Source of the DNA: Chlorobium phaeovibrioides | GTDB lineage: Bacteria; Bacteroidota; Chlorobiia; Chlorobiales; Chlorobiaceae | Direction of reading: 5' to 3' | Length of the DNA stretch: 64,000 nucleotides | Assembly: GCF_003968655.1 (NCBI RefSeq) | Contig: NZ_RXYK01000006.1 | Coordinates: forward strand, 1-64,000 | In this document: one piece after another, positions 29,090 through 39,459 of the stretch | How positions within the stretch are numbered: the stretch's first letter is position 1 | Layout: every line of letters starts with the position of its first letter | Made by a program: the position numbers and the translations under genes | The notes under the pieces: generated by a model | The model's input: only the letters and a program-made list of their open reading frames with translations | What the model was told of the DNA's origin: nothing | Database searches by the model: none

Positions 29090-29290
29090 CTTTTCATAAA
29101 AACCCAACAAAGTATTATTAAATAAACACTTACTCCGTTAATAACTGCCACGGAGCTGCATTGAAAACTGCGTATTTTTCATCCCCTGACGATTATTTTA
29201 TATCCCCTCAAAAGAGTACCTTGATTCTGTCATTATGTTGACAGTTTCCCCTGCGGGGCTTTTCAGGTTTCGCTTAACCATAGTTTTTTT

Positions 29291-30754
29291 ATGCTTTACG
29301 CTGACAGTATGAAGGTTCAGGAGCAACAGAAGGATGAGTCCCGGGCAGCTGATGCATCTGAGCAGCATGTCTGGAAATCATGCCTTGAGGCCATTCGGGA
29401 ACACATCAATCCCCTTGCATTCCAGACATGGTTTTCTCCCATAAAACCGCTGGGTCTTTCGGGGGGGGAGTTGACCATTGAGGTTCCGAGCACTTTTTTT
29501 TATGAATGGATTGAAGAACACTACTCCCAATTCCTCAACACGGCACTCAAGAAAATTATCGGTCCCGAAGCCAGACTGATGTATTCAATAGTGATGGACA
29601 AATCCCAGACTGAGCCCGTCACCATACAGCTCCCGCTTCAGAACAGCCAGCCGGACAAAAAGGCCTCAGAAGGGGCCGTTAAAAAATCATCAGACAGTTT
29701 CGAGAGAGATATTGAGCGCTTTGAAACACAGCTGAACTCAAAATATACCTTCGATACACTGATTCGTGGTGACTGCAACTCTCTTGCTTTTGCCGCCGCC
29801 AAGTCCATTGCACAGAATCCCGGACAGAATGCCTTCAATCCGCTCGTCATTTATGGGGGGGTGGGACTCGGCAAAACCCATATGATGCAGGCAATTGGCA
29901 ATACAGTCCGCCAGGAACGAGAGGGGGCGAAAGTACTCTATGTATCGAGCGAAAAATTTGCCATTGATTTTGTCAATGCCATACAGAACGGAAAAATTCA
30001 GGAATTCTCGTCGTTTTACCGCACAATTGATGTCCTTATCATAGACGATATCCAGTTCTTTTCAGGAAAAGAAAAAACGCAGGAGGAGATATTTCATATT
30101 TTCAACACCCTGCATCAGTCAAACAAACAGATTATTCTTTCCGCCGATCGTCCCATCAAAAACATCAAAGGGATTGAAGACCGGCTGATCTCGCGTTTCA
30201 ACTGGGGACTTTCAGCCGACATACAGCCGCCAGACTATGAAACCCGCAAAGCAATCATTCTCAGTAAACTCCAGCAGAGCGGGGTTGATCTTGATGAAAA
30301 TGTGATTGAATTCATAGCCAACAACATTACAGACAATGTCAGGGAACTGGAAGGCTGCATTGTCAAGCTTCTTGCCGCCCGGTCGCTCGACAATCGCGAC
30401 ATTGACCTCTCTTTTACAAAATTGACCCTGAAAGACATTATCCGGCACACCGCAAAACAACTGAACCTTGATACCATTGACAAGGTCATCTGTGAATTTT
30501 ATGCCATAACCTCCAATGATCTGAAAGGCAAATCAAAGAAAAAGGAAATCGCAACAGGCCGTCAGATTGCCATGTATCTTGCAAAACAACTGACAGAATC
30601 ATCACTGAAAACCATAGGACTCCATTTCGGAGGACGAGACCACTCTACTGTCATTCATGCCGTCAACACTATCGCCAGACGCATTGAATCAGAGGGAGAA
30701 GATCAGGGACGAATCAATGAAATAAGAAGGAGAATTGAACTCGTTTCAATGTAA
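29291..30754 (+). CDS. dnaA: Chromosomal replication initiator DnaA
   Basis: DnaA binds the origin boxes and, with ATP, opens the duplex and loads the helicase. Domain I ([26 protein letters not shown]), a short domain II, the AAA+ domain III and DNA-binding domain IV are all seen. Walker A is [14 protein letters not shown], Walker [15 protein letters not shown], sensor 1 lies near [13 protein letters not shown], and the box-recognition helix-turn-helix carries [23 protein letters not shown]. The protein has 487 residues from ATG 29291; an ATG at 29309 is also possible and neither has a Shine-Dalgarno sequence. DnaA boxes lie on both sides of the gene. Confidence 0.98.
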   Translation: MLYADSMKVQEQQKDESRAADASEQHVWKSCLEAIREHINPLAFQTWFSPIKPLGLSGGELTIEVPSTFFYEWIEEHYSQFLNTALKKIIGPEARLMYSIVMDKSQTEPVTIQLPLQNSQPDKKASEGAVKKSSDSFERDIERFETQLNSKYTFDTLIRGDCNSLAFAAAKSIAQNPGQNAFNPLVIYGGVGLGKTHMMQAIGNTVRQEREGAKVLYVSSEKFAIDFVNAIQNGKIQEFSSFYRTIDVLIIDDIQFFSGKEKTQEEIFHIFNTLHQSNKQIILSADRPIKNIKGIEDRLISRFNWGLSADIQPPDYETRKAIILSKLQQSGVDLDENVIEFIANNITDNVRELEGCIVKLLAARSLDNRDIDLSFTKLTLKDIIRHTAKQLNLDTIDKVICEFYAITSNDLKGKSKKKEIATGRQIAMYLAKQLTESSLKTIGLHFGGRDHSTVIHAVNTIARRIESEGEDQGRINEIRRRIELVSM

Positions 30755-31027
30755 ACTGCAGTGTGGATAAGATGTTGAAAGGGTGTTCACTCTATCTTGA
30801 CAGACCCGCAGTTGTCAACACCAGAGGAGAAAGAGAAAAACAGTCAACAAACCACCCACAACCCTGAACTGGCAGTATCAACAGGTTATACACAGCGGGA
30901 GAATAAAAAAGATTTACTGTAGTTCTAAATAAAATAACACCTTACGGAAGAGAGAGGTGATGTTGTCAAGATTTCCACACTCTCTACAGCAACAACAACT
31001 CTTATTTTTAAAATCATAAAACTGTAA
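30755..31027. other. Origin region, right part, between dnaA and dnaN, with DnaA boxes
   Basis: This 273-bp AT-rich gap has two perfect DnaA boxes in opposite orientations: TGTGGATAA at 30762-30770 (minus orientation) and TTATACACA at 30886-30894 (plus). Weaker matches (such as ATTTCCACA near 30971) have two mismatches. With the boxes on the left of dnaA this resembles a bipartite origin; it may also control dnaN. No gene is visible in it. Confidence 0.65.
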
Positions 31028-32164
31028 ATGTTGGACAAGATGAAATTGACCTCCTCTATCAAGCAGCTGCAGGATGCAGTCGGTAAAGTTGCCCAGGCTA
31101 TTCCGGCAAAATCAATTGATCAGCGTTTTGAGAACATCCATCTCTCAATTGAACCCGGAGCATTGACTTTTTTTGCTACTGACGGCGAAGTCGCCATTAC
31201 TGCCCGAAGCGAAGTTGAAACATCCGACAGTGGCAATATCGGAATACGCGCTCGAGCACTTCAGGAGTTTCTCAGGAGTATGTATGATACTTCAGTGAGC
31301 TTTTCCATTGAACGCCAGGAAGTCAGTGAGCATGGAACAGTCAATATCACAACCGATAAAGGCCGATATACCATGCCCTGTCTTTTCCAGGCTCAGCCTG
31401 AAAAGCATGAAAAGAATTATGACATCTCTCTTGAGATGGAAACTGGAGAAATGCTTGACATCATCCAGAAAACAACCTTTGCATGCAGTGTGGACGGAAT
31501 GCGACCGGCCATGATGGGTGTTCTTTTTGAATTGGAAGGTGATCTTCTTACAGCCATAGCTACCGATGGCCACAGGCTGGTGCGATGCAGAAAAGATTCA
31601 TCTCTCTGTATGCCTGAAAAACTCAAGATTGTTGTTCCTTCCCGGGTGCTTTCCATTCTGCAGAAACTTGCACAGACAGAAACGGTAAGTATGAGTATTG
31701 AGAGTGAGAGAAAGTTTGTTCGATTCAACTGCGGAAACATTGTTCTTGATGCAGCACTCATCATTGAACCTTATCCCAATTACGAGGCAGTCATTCCCGT
31801 TGAACATGACAAGCAGCTCGTCATCAATCGCTCAACCATTTATGATTCCATCCGAAGGGTTGGGAGGTTTTCAAGTATCGGTGATGTCAAGGTTCAGATT
31901 GAAGGGGCTGTGCTTAAAATTATGGCTGAAAACACCAATGAAGGTGAATCGGCTGTTGAGGAGCTTGCGTGCAATTATACCGGGGAAGATATTTCCATAG
32001 GATTCAATTCCCGTTTTCTTGAAGCCGCGCTTGCCCATCTTGATGAAAGCGAGGTCAGCATTGAGTTGAAAAGTCCGACCACCGCTGTTATTTTCCGCCC
32101 TCATCTCGAAGAAAAAAGTGACAGGCTCATCATCCTTGTCATGCCGGTCCGTATCAACAACTGA
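31028..32164 (+). CDS. dnaN: DNA polymerase III beta subunit (sliding clamp)
   Basis: DnaN forms the ring that holds the replicative polymerase on DNA. The sequence has the three repeated clamp domains: LTSSIKQLQDAVGKVAQAIPAKSI at the start, MEIDII-like TGEMLDIIQKTTFACSVDGMRPAMMGVLFE in the middle with TDGHRLVRCR, and the C-terminal RVGRFSSIGDVKVQIEGAVLKI and SPTTAVIFRP. The final residues VMPVRINN match the usual VMPM(R) ending that contributes to the protein-binding pocket. ATG 31028 gives 378 residues; ATG 31040, four bases after GGA, would give 374 and start MKLTSS, equally plausible. Confidence 0.97.
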   Translation: MLDKMKLTSSIKQLQDAVGKVAQAIPAKSIDQRFENIHLSIEPGALTFFATDGEVAITARSEVETSDSGNIGIRARALQEFLRSMYDTSVSFSIERQEVSEHGTVNITTDKGRYTMPCLFQAQPEKHEKNYDISLEMETGEMLDIIQKTTFACSVDGMRPAMMGVLFELEGDLLTAIATDGHRLVRCRKDSSLCMPEKLKIVVPSRVLSILQKLAQTETVSMSIESERKFVRFNCGNIVLDAALIIEPYPNYEAVIPVEHDKQLVINRSTIYDSIRRVGRFSSIGDVKVQIEGAVLKIMAENTNEGESAVEELACNYTGEDISIGFNSRFLEAALAHLDESEVSIELKSPTTAVIFRPHLEEKSDRLIILVMPVRINN

Positions 32165-32178
32165 GTATGAGCAATCTT

Positions 32179-32214
32179 CAGAATGCCCGGCAATCATGGT
32201 TGTGGGGCATTCTG
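32179..32214 (+). terminator. Hairpin between dnaN and recF (possible attenuator or weak terminator)
   Basis: A perfect 10-bp inverted repeat (CAGAATGCCC at 32179-32188 and its complement at 32205-32214) encloses a 16-nt loop that can itself pair in part. Only GTTTAA follows, so termination would be weak. It sits 14 bp after the dnaN stop and 17 bp before the recF start and could lower recF expression relative to dnaN. Confidence 0.55.
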
Positions 32215-32231
32215 GTTTAACGAGAGGTTTT

Positions 32232-33347
32232 TTGAGGCTACGGAGTATACAGTTTGAGAATTTCAGGAATCACCGCTCATTTTCTTTTGAGCCTGAAGAT
32301 GGAATCAATCTGATTTATGGCCAGAATGGATCAGGTAAAACATCTATTCTTGAGGGGATTCATTACTGTGCGTTGACTAAAGGATTTGTCAGTGCAGCTG
32401 ACGGCGAGTGCCTCTCCTTTTCAGCAGGTTATTTTCTTCTCACAGCCTTGTTTGAGTCTTCGTCCGGCATAGAGACAGCTGTTCGCCTCTCCTATACAAA
32501 AGAGAGTGGAAAGAAGCTTCAGATTGATGGTAATGAGCTTAAGCCTTTTTCCCTTCATATTGGTTCCATACCCTGTATTTCCTTTTCCCCCCCTGAAATT
32601 GTTATTGTCAGCGGTCCTCCCGGAGAAAGGCGACGGTTTCTTGATAATGCCGTCTGTCAATCGGACAGACGGTATCTTGACAATCTTCTCATCTATAGAC
32701 GCTTGCTGCAGCAGAGAAACGCATTGCTTCAGCAGCTTTCGCAAAGCCCCGGAAAAGACCGCTCCATGCTGCAGCTCTGGAGTGAAAATCTTGCTTCTTC
32801 AGCAGCATCGGTAACAGCGGGGAGAGTTCGTTTTCTTGCTGAATTCCATCCCTTTGTCGAGTCGCTTCACAGAGATCTTTCAGGCGGTCAAACGCCTTCA
32901 ATCGAGTATAGCTCAACCATAGGAAGATTGCTGGAACCAGTTCCGGAAAGCGAGCTTCGAGAGCGTTTTCTTCAGCGTTTTCAGGAGAACGAACAACAGG
33001 AGATTCTTAGGGGACAGACCCTGTCAGGACCGCATCGCGATGAATTGATCTTTCTTTCGGATGGACGGGAGAGCAAACGCTACAGCTCACAGGGGCAGCA
33101 AAGAACATTTCTTATCAGTCTGAAGCTCGCCCTGTTCCAATACTTCAATGAAAAAATCGGTGAGACCCCCATCTGTCTTCTTGATGACATATTCAGCGAG
33201 TTGGATGGGAAAAGGACCGCGGCAGTTCTTGATATACTAGAGGGATGCGGTCAGACTTTGATTTCTTCGGCTGATCTGAAAAATCACCCGGGCTCAGCAG
33301 TCCACCATCTCCAGACGACTCCCTCCACCCGGAACTCAGAAGTATAG
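32232..33347 (+). CDS. recF: DNA replication and repair protein RecF
   Basis: RecF is an SMC-like ATPase that, with RecO and RecR, loads RecA at single-strand gaps. The start is set at TTG 32232, four bases after GAGAGG, giving 371 residues beginning LRLRSIQFENFRNHRSFSFEP, as in other RecF proteins. Walker A is LIYGQNGSGKTSILEGIHYCA, the signature lies around LSGPHRDELIF, and Walker B is ICLLDDIFSELDGKRTAAVLDIL. Upstream in-frame ATGs at 32118 and 32196 would overlap dnaN or the hairpin at 32179-32214 and encode unconserved sequence. A DciA-like gene follows after 2 bp. Confidence 0.95.
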   Translation: MRLRSIQFENFRNHRSFSFEPEDGINLIYGQNGSGKTSILEGIHYCALTKGFVSAADGECLSFSAGYFLLTALFESSSGIETAVRLSYTKESGKKLQIDGNELKPFSLHIGSIPCISFSPPEIVIVSGPPGERRRFLDNAVCQSDRRYLDNLLIYRRLLQQRNALLQQLSQSPGKDRSMLQLWSENLASSAASVTAGRVRFLAEFHPFVESLHRDLSGGQTPSIEYSSTIGRLLEPVPESELRERFLQRFQENEQQEILRGQTLSGPHRDELIFLSDGRESKRYSSQGQQRTFLISLKLALFQYFNEKIGETPICLLDDIFSELDGKRTAAVLDILEGCGQTLISSADLKNHPGSAVHHLQTTPSTRNSEV

Positions 33348-33349
33348 TC

Positions 33350-33655
33350 ATGTCGCTAACGAGAAGCCCGAAAAAATTTTCTTCCATAGCTGGCGATATG
33401 TACCGCGCTTTGGGTCTTGATGAGGCTTTTGCGCAGTTCAATGCTTTGGGAATATGGAATACGGTTGTCGGTGATGCTGTTGCAGCCGTCACCACTCTGG
33501 AACGCTTTACTGAGGGAACCATTGTTGTCCGCGTCAGGAGTTCCACATGGAGAATGGAACTGAACTACCGGAAGTCATCCATCATTGAAAAACTCAATGT
33601 GGCGCTTAACTCACCGCCTGATAAACCCCTGGTCCGCGACATCATTTTCCGGTAG
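33350..33655 (+). CDS. DUF721 / DciA-like protein
   Basis: The 101-residue protein matches the DUF721 family, whose studied members (DciA) interact with the replicative helicase DnaB and help load it in bacteria lacking DnaC or DnaI. The conserved pattern is visible: FAQFNALGIWNTVVGDAVAAVTTLERFTEGTIVVRVRSSTWRMELNYRKSSIIEKLN, with the invariant W of the first helix and the KH-like fold segment VRSSTW. It starts 2 bp after recF, placing it in a dnaN-recF-dciA unit directly at the origin. I infer a helicase-loading role from family and position; the protein lacks the long disordered tail of some DciA proteins. Confidence 0.85.
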   Translation: MSLTRSPKKFSSIAGDMYRALGLDEAFAQFNALGIWNTVVGDAVAAVTTLERFTEGTIVVRVRSSTWRMELNYRKSSIIEKLNVALNSPPDKPLVRDIIFR

Positions 33656-33661
33656 AACGGC

Positions 33662-33687
33662 GAAAGAGCCGGATTGCCGGCCCTTTC
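33662..33687. terminator. Hairpin terminator between convergent dciA-like and flavodiiron genes
   Basis: An 11-bp stem with one mismatch (GAAAG-A-GCCGG at 33662-33672 against CCGGC-C-CTTTC at 33677-33687) has a 4-nt loop. The CTTTCCTTCC that follows is a weak U-rich tail on the plus strand, and the GAAAG gives CTTTC on the minus strand. It separates the dnaA-dciA unit from the convergent flavodiiron gene. Confidence 0.65.
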
Positions 33688-33722
33688 CTTCCTGAAACGG
33701 AACTGAGCTTCATGAGAGTCGG

Positions 33723-34946
33723 CTAGAGATTGCAGCTCAATTGATACATTTCTATCATTCGTTCGGCATATGCCTTGCCAAACTCACGGCAGGCTTCAAA
33801 CTCCGCTTCATGAGGTTTGAATTTGACTCTCATGTTCTGGTCAAACACCTTGAGTTTCAGCATGGTGAAGTTTGTCTCTATCATTTTGGTTGCTTCTCCG
33901 CTCCAGCCATATGAACCAAATGCCGCTCCGAGTTTTCCTTTGTCGCGGATGGGGTTGATGGCTGAAAACAGCTGGTAGATCTGCGGCAGAATGTTCTGGT
34001 TGATTGTCGGGGAGCCGAGTATGATTCCAGATGCATGTGCAATCTTTTCTTCCATCTTGGAGAAGTGCATGTGCTCCACATCGCATATGTCGACGGTGAA
34101 ATCGCAGGACTGGCGAAGCCCCTCGGCTATTTTTTCAGCAAGAATCGCAGTGTTTTCATAAGCCGACACATAGGCTATGAGTATGTTCTTTTCATTGGGG
34201 AGGGCAATGGCGCTCTGGGAATATCGCAGGGAGAGATCGACATATTTTTTCCAGTTGCTTCTCAGAATCGGGCCATGTCCAGGGCATATGACCGAAATAT
34301 CCAGGGGGCGTATTTTCTCAACGGCCTGTATCATGTATTTGCTGAACGGGCGCAGGATTGCGTCAAAATAATAGGTGAAGGCATCATCAAAGTCACCAAC
34401 TTCGTCGTCATACATCTTCTCATTGCAGAAGTGGGAACCGAATGAATCACAGGTAAAGAGTACCCTGTCCTCTTCAAGCCATGTATAAATGGTGTCGGGC
34501 CAGTGGAGATTTGGAGCATTGATGAAATGAAGCGTCTTGTTTCCCAAATCAAGCGTATCCCCCGTTTTTACTGTAAGTGAAGGGAAGTCGTGGCCTGTCT
34601 GGTCACGGAGAAATTTCAGCGCATTTCCGCTACCCACAACAGTTGCGTTCGGAGCAATGGCCAAAAGATTGCGGATATTGCCGGAATGGTCAGGTTCTGT
34701 GTGGTCAACAATAATGTATTCAATCTCTTCAGGGTCTGTAACCTGTTTTATTTTAGCGAGATACTCAGGCCAAAACTTTTCCTTTGTTGTTTCAACGATG
34801 GTTTTTTTATCCGCATTGATGAAATATGAATTGTAAGTGGTGCCATATTTGGTCTCCATCACAATATCAAAGGTGATGAGCCCGGGGTCAAGAACCCCTA
34901 TCCAGGTGACATCGTCGGTTACCGGTAATATTTTTTTATCCGTCAT
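33723..34946 (-). CDS. Flavodiiron protein (A-type flavoprotein, O2 or NO reductase)
   Basis: The 407-residue cytoplasmic protein has an N-terminal metallo-beta-lactamase-like domain and a C-terminal flavodoxin domain. All diiron ligands expected are visible: [11 protein letters not shown] (His, Glu, Asp, His), NLHWPDT (His), [11 protein letters not shown] (Asp) and [10 protein letters not shown] (His). FMN binding is marked by [23 protein letters not shown] and [13 protein letters not shown], and [13 protein letters not shown]. Such proteins reduce O2 to water or NO to N2O using electrons from rubredoxin; in a strict anaerobe an oxygen-scavenging role is likely. No rubredoxin or NADH domain is fused, so electrons must come from a separate protein. 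Confidence 0.94.
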   Translation of the reverse strand: MTDKKILPVTDDVTWIGVLDPGLITFDIVMETKYGTTYNSYFINADKKTIVETTKEKFWPEYLAKIKQVTDPEEIEYIIVDHTEPDHSGNIRNLLAIAPNATVVGSGNALKFLRDQTGHDFPSLTVKTGDTLDLGNKTLHFINAPNLHWPDTIYTWLEEDRVLFTCDSFGSHFCNEKMYDDEVGDFDDAFTYYFDAILRPFSKYMIQAVEKIRPLDISVICPGHGPILRSNWKKYVDLSLRYSQSAIALPNEKNILIAYVSAYENTAILAEKIAEGLRQSCDFTVDICDVEHMHFSKMEEKIAHASGIILGSPTINQNILPQIYQLFSAINPIRDKGKLGAAFGSYGWSGEATKMIETNFTMLKLKVFDQNMRVKFKPHEAEFEACREFGKAYAERMIEMYQLSCNL

Positions 34947-35023
34947 TGCTTCAGGTGTCTATGGATTGTTGTGTATCTGTGCGATATCAGTAAACATAAT
35001 AAAATATTACACCTCCGGCCGCT

Positions 35024-37441
35024 TTATTGTTCCCCCTCCATTACATTTTCCTCCCCCTGGCTTTCCTGACTCACTGTTTTTTCCTGCAGCATGATGCCTT
35101 CCGCGGAGAAGGGGAAAAGAGTGTCATCCGAAAATATCATACTGAAGTCCTGCGGTTTGAAAAAAGGAAGGAACTTCTGGCAATGCTCGTCAAGCCTCTT
35201 CAGATAGAATGCCGTGTTCTCATCAGGCGCATCCGCCCTCCATTCGTCGGCAGCTTTTCCCCGGTCGAATGATGCGCTTGCGGTTCCGCTTCCTGAAATG
35301 TAGTAGGTAATACGGTCACCTTTGGTGATTCTCCCCCCTTTTCGCCGGGCTATTTCATAGGTGACGGCCCGCTGCCGTTTTCCTGCCTGTACATCGCCCA
35401 GATATTCTTCCAGCGAGCTTTTCATGCTTTCTGTTCTCGAAAACTCCGTTATGTCAAGCTCGTGGTTAAGAATTTTGTTCCTGTAGTGTGTGTAGAGATT
35501 GTGAAGCCCGTCAATATCTTCAGCAAGCAGTTTTTCAAACCCGCGCTCAACAAGATCCCTGCCGAATTTCTCTCCGCTACGGCTTGTCAGTGAGGAGCCT
35601 TTCAGCGTCATGGTCATTGAGTAATCCAGCAGGGCGTAATTCTTTTTCATATACGAAATCATTTTCCTGAAGCGCCCGTCAAAACCGATCCGTATGCCTT
35701 CAGGCATGAGTGCCGATACCTTTTGTACCAGATCCCGTTCCTGCGCTTCCGTGGTAACGCTGTCCGGGGGAATGAAGAGAATTCCATCAGTGTCGACCTC
35801 TATGATCCGGCACCCTTCAGCCTCAAATTCACGAATCATCTGTCGGGCTATTGACTGGCCTGTTGAGGTGACCCGGTCGGCTTCTGCAAAATCGTTGAAT
35901 ATTCCTCCGGCGAAGCCGAGATATCCATACATGGCATTGATGAGAATTTTGAATGAGCTCTGCATGGCATCGTAATTTGCCGACAGTTGCCCGTTCCCTG
36001 CTGCTTTCTCATCTGCAGCCATTCCCTTTGTTTTCAGGCGCAGCGCTTTCAAATCAGTCAGAATTCCAGGAAATGCCCTCAGTTCATCCGTTCGAGGGCA
36101 GATGTTGCTCGAAAGCATGATTGAGGGATAGAGCGATTCAACATCAGCATAGACGATAGGTCCCAGAACTCCTTTGAGAAAGACCGCAGTATAGCCTCCG
36201 AACTGTTGCCGGCCTGCTGATGGTTTTGGTAGAGAGTGCTTCACTCGCAGATACTCTCTTGTCATAAGTGCTTCAATTTTCGCAGCCTGTCCCATTCTTG
36301 CCGTCTGGGCGTAGCTGAACGGCAACATTTGAGTCAGATAGAAGTTGCTGCCTGAAAGCAGTGAAGAAAGCTTGCAGGTCTCACGGACATCATCAAGAGC
36401 ATAGCGCAGCAGCCTGTCTGTGTCTCCTCTCCATAAATCGGCAATTTCGCTGTAGTCAACATATGTGCGGTTTTCAGATGCAAACCCGAAATGTCGCGCT
36501 ACGGCCTTGAGCCCGTAACTCTGCATGGAGCGTTTTGAAATGTCATAGCTTTGGACGAGAAAAAGGGTATCAATGACATTTCGGCCCGGGATGTCAAAAA
36601 AGAGGTAGTCAATGCTCCGCTCTGCAAACCGGATGCTGGCCGGATAACTTTTCGGCACCAACCCATCTCTCCCTATGGCAAATGGAATCGAATGAAACGA
36701 GCATCGTGCCTGCAGGTAGGGAAGATCAAACCCGAAAATGTTGTGCCCCTCTATTACATCAGGATTACGCTTACTGATAATGTCAACCAACTGCTCAAGT
36801 AACGCCTTTTCTCCCTGCTCTTTCCCATGGATCACCTTTTCCCACCCTCTGTTGTCAGAAAGAGAGACAATGATTATTTCATCTTCCCCAATGCTTATGC
36901 CAGTTCGCGGTTTGTTCTTAGGATCATAGAGAGTTTCAATGTCAAGCTGCATCCGGTAGAGGTCATCAAATATCATGCCCTTGAAAAAGGTTTTGCCTGT
37001 CTGCATCATATATTGCGTTACAGCATCACCCTTGCTGTATGTATTTGGCACAAACCCTCGTGCAGTCGGCTCTTCTGCGTCATCTCCCATCCCGGTTCGG
37101 CTGTTCCGCGCAATATGATCAAGCGCTTCCCTGTAATCTTTCCATCGCTGGAATATGGCAAGACTTCGATAAAAGTTATTTCCGCTCAAAGCGACCGGCC
37201 AGTATTTACCCCCGTTGGGTATTCTGAAGTTGCTGAGCAGGGTGCTTTCCGAGAGGAAAAAATAAGGATAGCACGGCTCGTCGTGAAAGGTGACTTTTCC
37301 GCTGTCCGTTCTGTTGAATATTCTGACTAAGGTGTCTGATCGCTGATAAGCACCAACAATCCGCTCTTCGCCGTCTTTTCCGTAGAGGAGCGTATTGTTC
37401 ACTATGTCGCTGACGATTGATTCCATGGCTTCTCTGTTCAT
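35024..37441 (-). CDS. DNA polymerase, family B (Pol II-like)
   Basis: The 805-residue protein has both activities of a proofreading family B polymerase. Exonuclease motifs: [10 protein letters not shown] (Exo I), [15 protein letters not shown] (Exo II) and [12 protein letters not shown] (Exo III). Polymerase motifs: [13 protein letters not shown] (A), [13 protein letters not shown] (B) and EVDTDGILF (C, the DTD catalytic aspartates). This is close in length to E. coli Pol II, which acts in repair and restart of stalled forks. The replicative polymerase is expected elsewhere. No operon partner is apparent; a 77-bp gap precedes the flavodiiron gene and about 135 bp with a parS site separate it from mnmG. 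Confidence 0.93.
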   Translation of the reverse strand: MNREAMESIVSDIVNNTLLYGKDGEERIVGAYQRSDTLVRIFNRTDSGKVTFHDEPCYPYFFLSESTLLSNFRIPNGGKYWPVALSGNNFYRSLAIFQRWKDYREALDHIARNSRTGMGDDAEEPTARGFVPNTYSKGDAVTQYMMQTGKTFFKGMIFDDLYRMQLDIETLYDPKNKPRTGISIGEDEIIIVSLSDNRGWEKVIHGKEQGEKALLEQLVDIISKRNPDVIEGHNIFGFDLPYLQARCSFHSIPFAIGRDGLVPKSYPASIRFAERSIDYLFFDIPGRNVIDTLFLVQSYDISKRSMQSYGLKAVARHFGFASENRTYVDYSEIADLWRGDTDRLLRYALDDVRETCKLSSLLSGSNFYLTQMLPFSYAQTARMGQAAKIEALMTREYLRVKHSLPKPSAGRQQFGGYTAVFLKGVLGPIVYADVESLYPSIMLSSNICPRTDELRAFPGILTDLKALRLKTKGMAADEKAAGNGQLSANYDAMQSSFKILINAMYGYLGFAGGIFNDFAEADRVTSTGQSIARQMIREFEAEGCRIIEVDTDGILFIPPDSVTTEAQERDLVQKVSALMPEGIRIGFDGRFRKMISYMKKNYALLDYSMTMTLKGSSLTSRSGEKFGRDLVERGFEKLLAEDIDGLHNLYTHYRNKILNHELDITEFSRTESMKSSLEEYLGDVQAGKRQRAVTYEIARRKGGRITKGDRITYYISGSGTASASFDRGKAADEWRADAPDENTAFYLKRLDEHCQKFLPFFKPQDFSMIFSDDTLFPFSAEGIMLQEKTVSQESQGEENVMEGEQ

Positions 37442-37541
37442 CCGTTATTCACGGCATTCTGTTTGCCCGGCGCGTTGCATCTGGGGCCGGGAGTTTCATC
37501 TGTTCCTGTTTTGGCCTTGTGCCCATAACCCGTTAGTGTCA

Positions 37542-37569
37542 TGTCAATGTTTCACGTGAAACATTGACA
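37542..37569. promoter_or_regulatory. parS centromere site (ParB binding)
   Basis: Bases 37548-37563 read TGTTTCACGTGAAACA, identical to the parS consensus bound by chromosomal ParB (Spo0J). The symmetry extends six more bases on each side, giving a perfect 28-bp palindrome at 37542-37569. It lies just beyond the mnmG stop, roughly 7 kb from dnaA, within the origin-proximal zone where parS sites usually cluster. No parA or parB is present in the window. Confidence 0.93.
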
Positions 37570-37575
37570 CATTAC

Positions 37576-39441
37576 CTACCGTCCAAGACGAACCATGAGG
37601 ACGGAGATGTCGGAAGGCGAGACACCCATAATTCTTGAGGCCTGGCCAAGAGTTTCGGGCCGGAAGTGAAGGAGTTTTTCACGCCCTTCGCTTGATAGGC
37701 CGGTAACTGAGTGATAATTGAATGTTTCGGGGAGTATGAGCGACTCAAGCCTCGCAACCTTTTCAGTCTGCAGCAGTTCTCTTTTCAAATAGCCTTCATA
37801 AGCGAGATTGATCTCTACCTGCTCGTGTACGAGTGGGTTTGATGAAATGAGCCGTGCTTCTTTGGCAAAATCGGGAAGTGCGGCAAAAAGTCTGTTGAGG
37901 GTAATGCCCGGGCGCTTGAGTGCGGATGCGGCTTTCTGCCCTCCTGTCATGGGCCGGTTCAATTCCGCCGGCAAGAGGCTGTTCAGGGCCTCTGCGGGTA
38001 TGGTTCTTGATCTGGCAAAAGCAGTCATGCGGACAATCTCATCATTTTTGTTGAGTGTTTCCCTGTATGTGTCATCGTCAACAAGGCCTGCGGTATGGCC
38101 GAACTTGCGGAGCCTGAGGTCAGCGTTGTCATGGCGGAGGATGAGGCGGTGTTCGGCTGATGAGGTGAACATCCTGTAGGGTTCATTCGTTTCCTTTGTG
38201 ACGAGATCGTCAATCAGGACGCCAATATAAGCGTCAGACCGCTGCAGGTGAATTGGTGGGAGCTCTTTAAGTTTCCGGGATGCGTTGATTCCGGCCATAA
38301 GCCCCTGGGCCGCAGCCTCTTCATATCCGGATGTGCCGTTTATCTGTCCGGCAAAGTACAGGTTTTCAACGGCTTTTGTTTCCAGCGATCTGCGGATCTG
38401 GCTTGGGTGAAAGTAGTCATACTCAATTGCATATCCGGGACGGATCATTTTAACCTCCTCCATGCCGGGTATTGATTGCAGTCCTGCTATCTGTATATCT
38501 TCAGGAAGAGAAGTCGAAAAACCATTGACATACATTTCATTGGTATGAAATCCTTCTGGTTCAAGAAAGATATGATGGCTGTCGCGTTCTGTAAATCGAT
38601 GGATCTTATCTTCAATTGAAGGGCAGTATCGGGGGCCGACTCCCTGGACCTTTCCAGAAAAAAGAGGTGACCGGTCGAAACCTGTCCTCAGAATCTCATG
38701 GGTTTTATGGGTTGTTTTGGTCAGGAAACAGCTGATCTGTTCCTTTCCCGCAATGCTTCCTGAGCTGAACGAGAATGGAGGTGGATTCTCGTCTCCTTTC
38801 TGCTCAATGACAATGCTGTAATCAATGCTTCTCCTGTCAACTCGTGGTGGTGTTCCGGTTTTCAGGCGTGCTGTCGTGAACCCCGCTGCCACAAGGCTCT
38901 CTGTCAGTCCCGTTACCGGAGGCTCAGCAATCGTTCTCCCTCCCGGGAAATGGTTCATTCCGATATGAATCAGTCCGTTGAGGAATGTTCCACAGGTCAG
39001 GATGGCAGCTCCGGCGCGGAGTATCCTCCCCGACTGAAGCTCTACCCCGAAAAACTGTCCGCCTCGCACTTCAATGCCCGTGACTGTGTCTTGAAGAAGG
39101 TCAAGGTTGGTCTCAGCCTCCAGCACTCGTTTCATATACTCTGTATAGGCTGTTCTGTCAGCCTGGGCCCTTGGCGAATGCATTGCGGGCCCTTTGCTCA
39201 GATTAAGCATTCTGAACTGGATTCCTGTCGCATCAATGGCTTTTGCCATCTCTCCACCGAGCGCATCTATTTCTCTGGTTATCTGCCCCTTTGCGACTCC
39301 CCCAATGGCAGGGTTGCACGACATGCGGGCAACCGCCGTCAGGTCAGACGAAATCAGCAGGCAGCTGCTGCCCGACCGGGCTGCGGCAAGTGCAGCTTCG
39401 CATCCGGCATGTCCTGCACCGGCTACAATAATATCGTACAT
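37576..39441 (-). CDS. mnmG: tRNA uridine 5-carboxymethylaminomethyl modification enzyme MnmG (GidA)
   Basis: MnmG, with MnmE, uses FAD and methylene-tetrahydrofolate to place the cmnm5 or nm5 group on U34 of certain tRNAs. The 621-residue protein starts with the FAD motif [22 protein letters not shown] and has [31 protein letters not shown]-type [46 protein letters not shown] and [13 protein letters not shown], all standard. A C-terminal helical domain binds MnmE. Start ATG 39441. In many bacteria gidA neighbours parAB; here it is bracketed by parS-type sites instead. Confidence 0.97.
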   Translation of the reverse strand: MYDIIVAGAGHAGCEAALAAARSGSSCLLISSDLTAVARMSCNPAIGGVAKGQITREIDALGGEMAKAIDATGIQFRMLNLSKGPAMHSPRAQADRTAYTEYMKRVLEAETNLDLLQDTVTGIEVRGGQFFGVELQSGRILRAGAAILTCGTFLNGLIHIGMNHFPGGRTIAEPPVTGLTESLVAAGFTTARLKTGTPPRVDRRSIDYSIVIEQKGDENPPPFSFSSGSIAGKEQISCFLTKTTHKTHEILRTGFDRSPLFSGKVQGVGPRYCPSIEDKIHRFTERDSHHIFLEPEGFHTNEMYVNGFSTSLPEDIQIAGLQSIPGMEEVKMIRPGYAIEYDYFHPSQIRRSLETKAVENLYFAGQINGTSGYEEAAAQGLMAGINASRKLKELPPIHLQRSDAYIGVLIDDLVTKETNEPYRMFTSSAEHRLILRHDNADLRLRKFGHTAGLVDDDTYRETLNKNDEIVRMTAFARSRTIPAEALNSLLPAELNRPMTGGQKAASALKRPGITLNRLFAALPDFAKEARLISSNPLVHEQVEINLAYEGYLKRELLQTEKVARLESLILPETFNYHSVTGLSSEGREKLLHFRPETLGQASRIMGVSPSDISVLMVRLGR

Positions 39442-39459
39442 AATGGGCGTTAGAAAGGT

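Larger units (their letters stand above)
28881..29290. other. Probable replication origin (oriC), left part, between rpmH and dnaA
   Basis: This 410-bp gap between divergent rpmH and dnaA contains no credible gene. It holds two perfect DnaA boxes (TGTGGATAA at 29005-29013 and 29081-29089, minus-strand orientation) and a one-mismatch box TGTGGACAA at 29016-29024, only two bases after the first. The stretch 29090-29230 is visibly AT-rich (for example 29109-29145) and could be the unwinding element. A TTGACA at 29238-29243 and a small CCCC/GGGG hairpin (29248-29259) lie before dnaA. Gene context (rpmH, rnpA, dnaA, dnaN, recF) supports an origin, but replication start was not tested here. Confidence 0.8.

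Noticed and set aside
32118-32231. Upstream extension of RecF (ATG 32118 or 32196)
   Set aside because: Overlaps dnaN and a stable hairpin; conserved RecF sequence begins at the TTG at 32232, which has a ribosome binding site.
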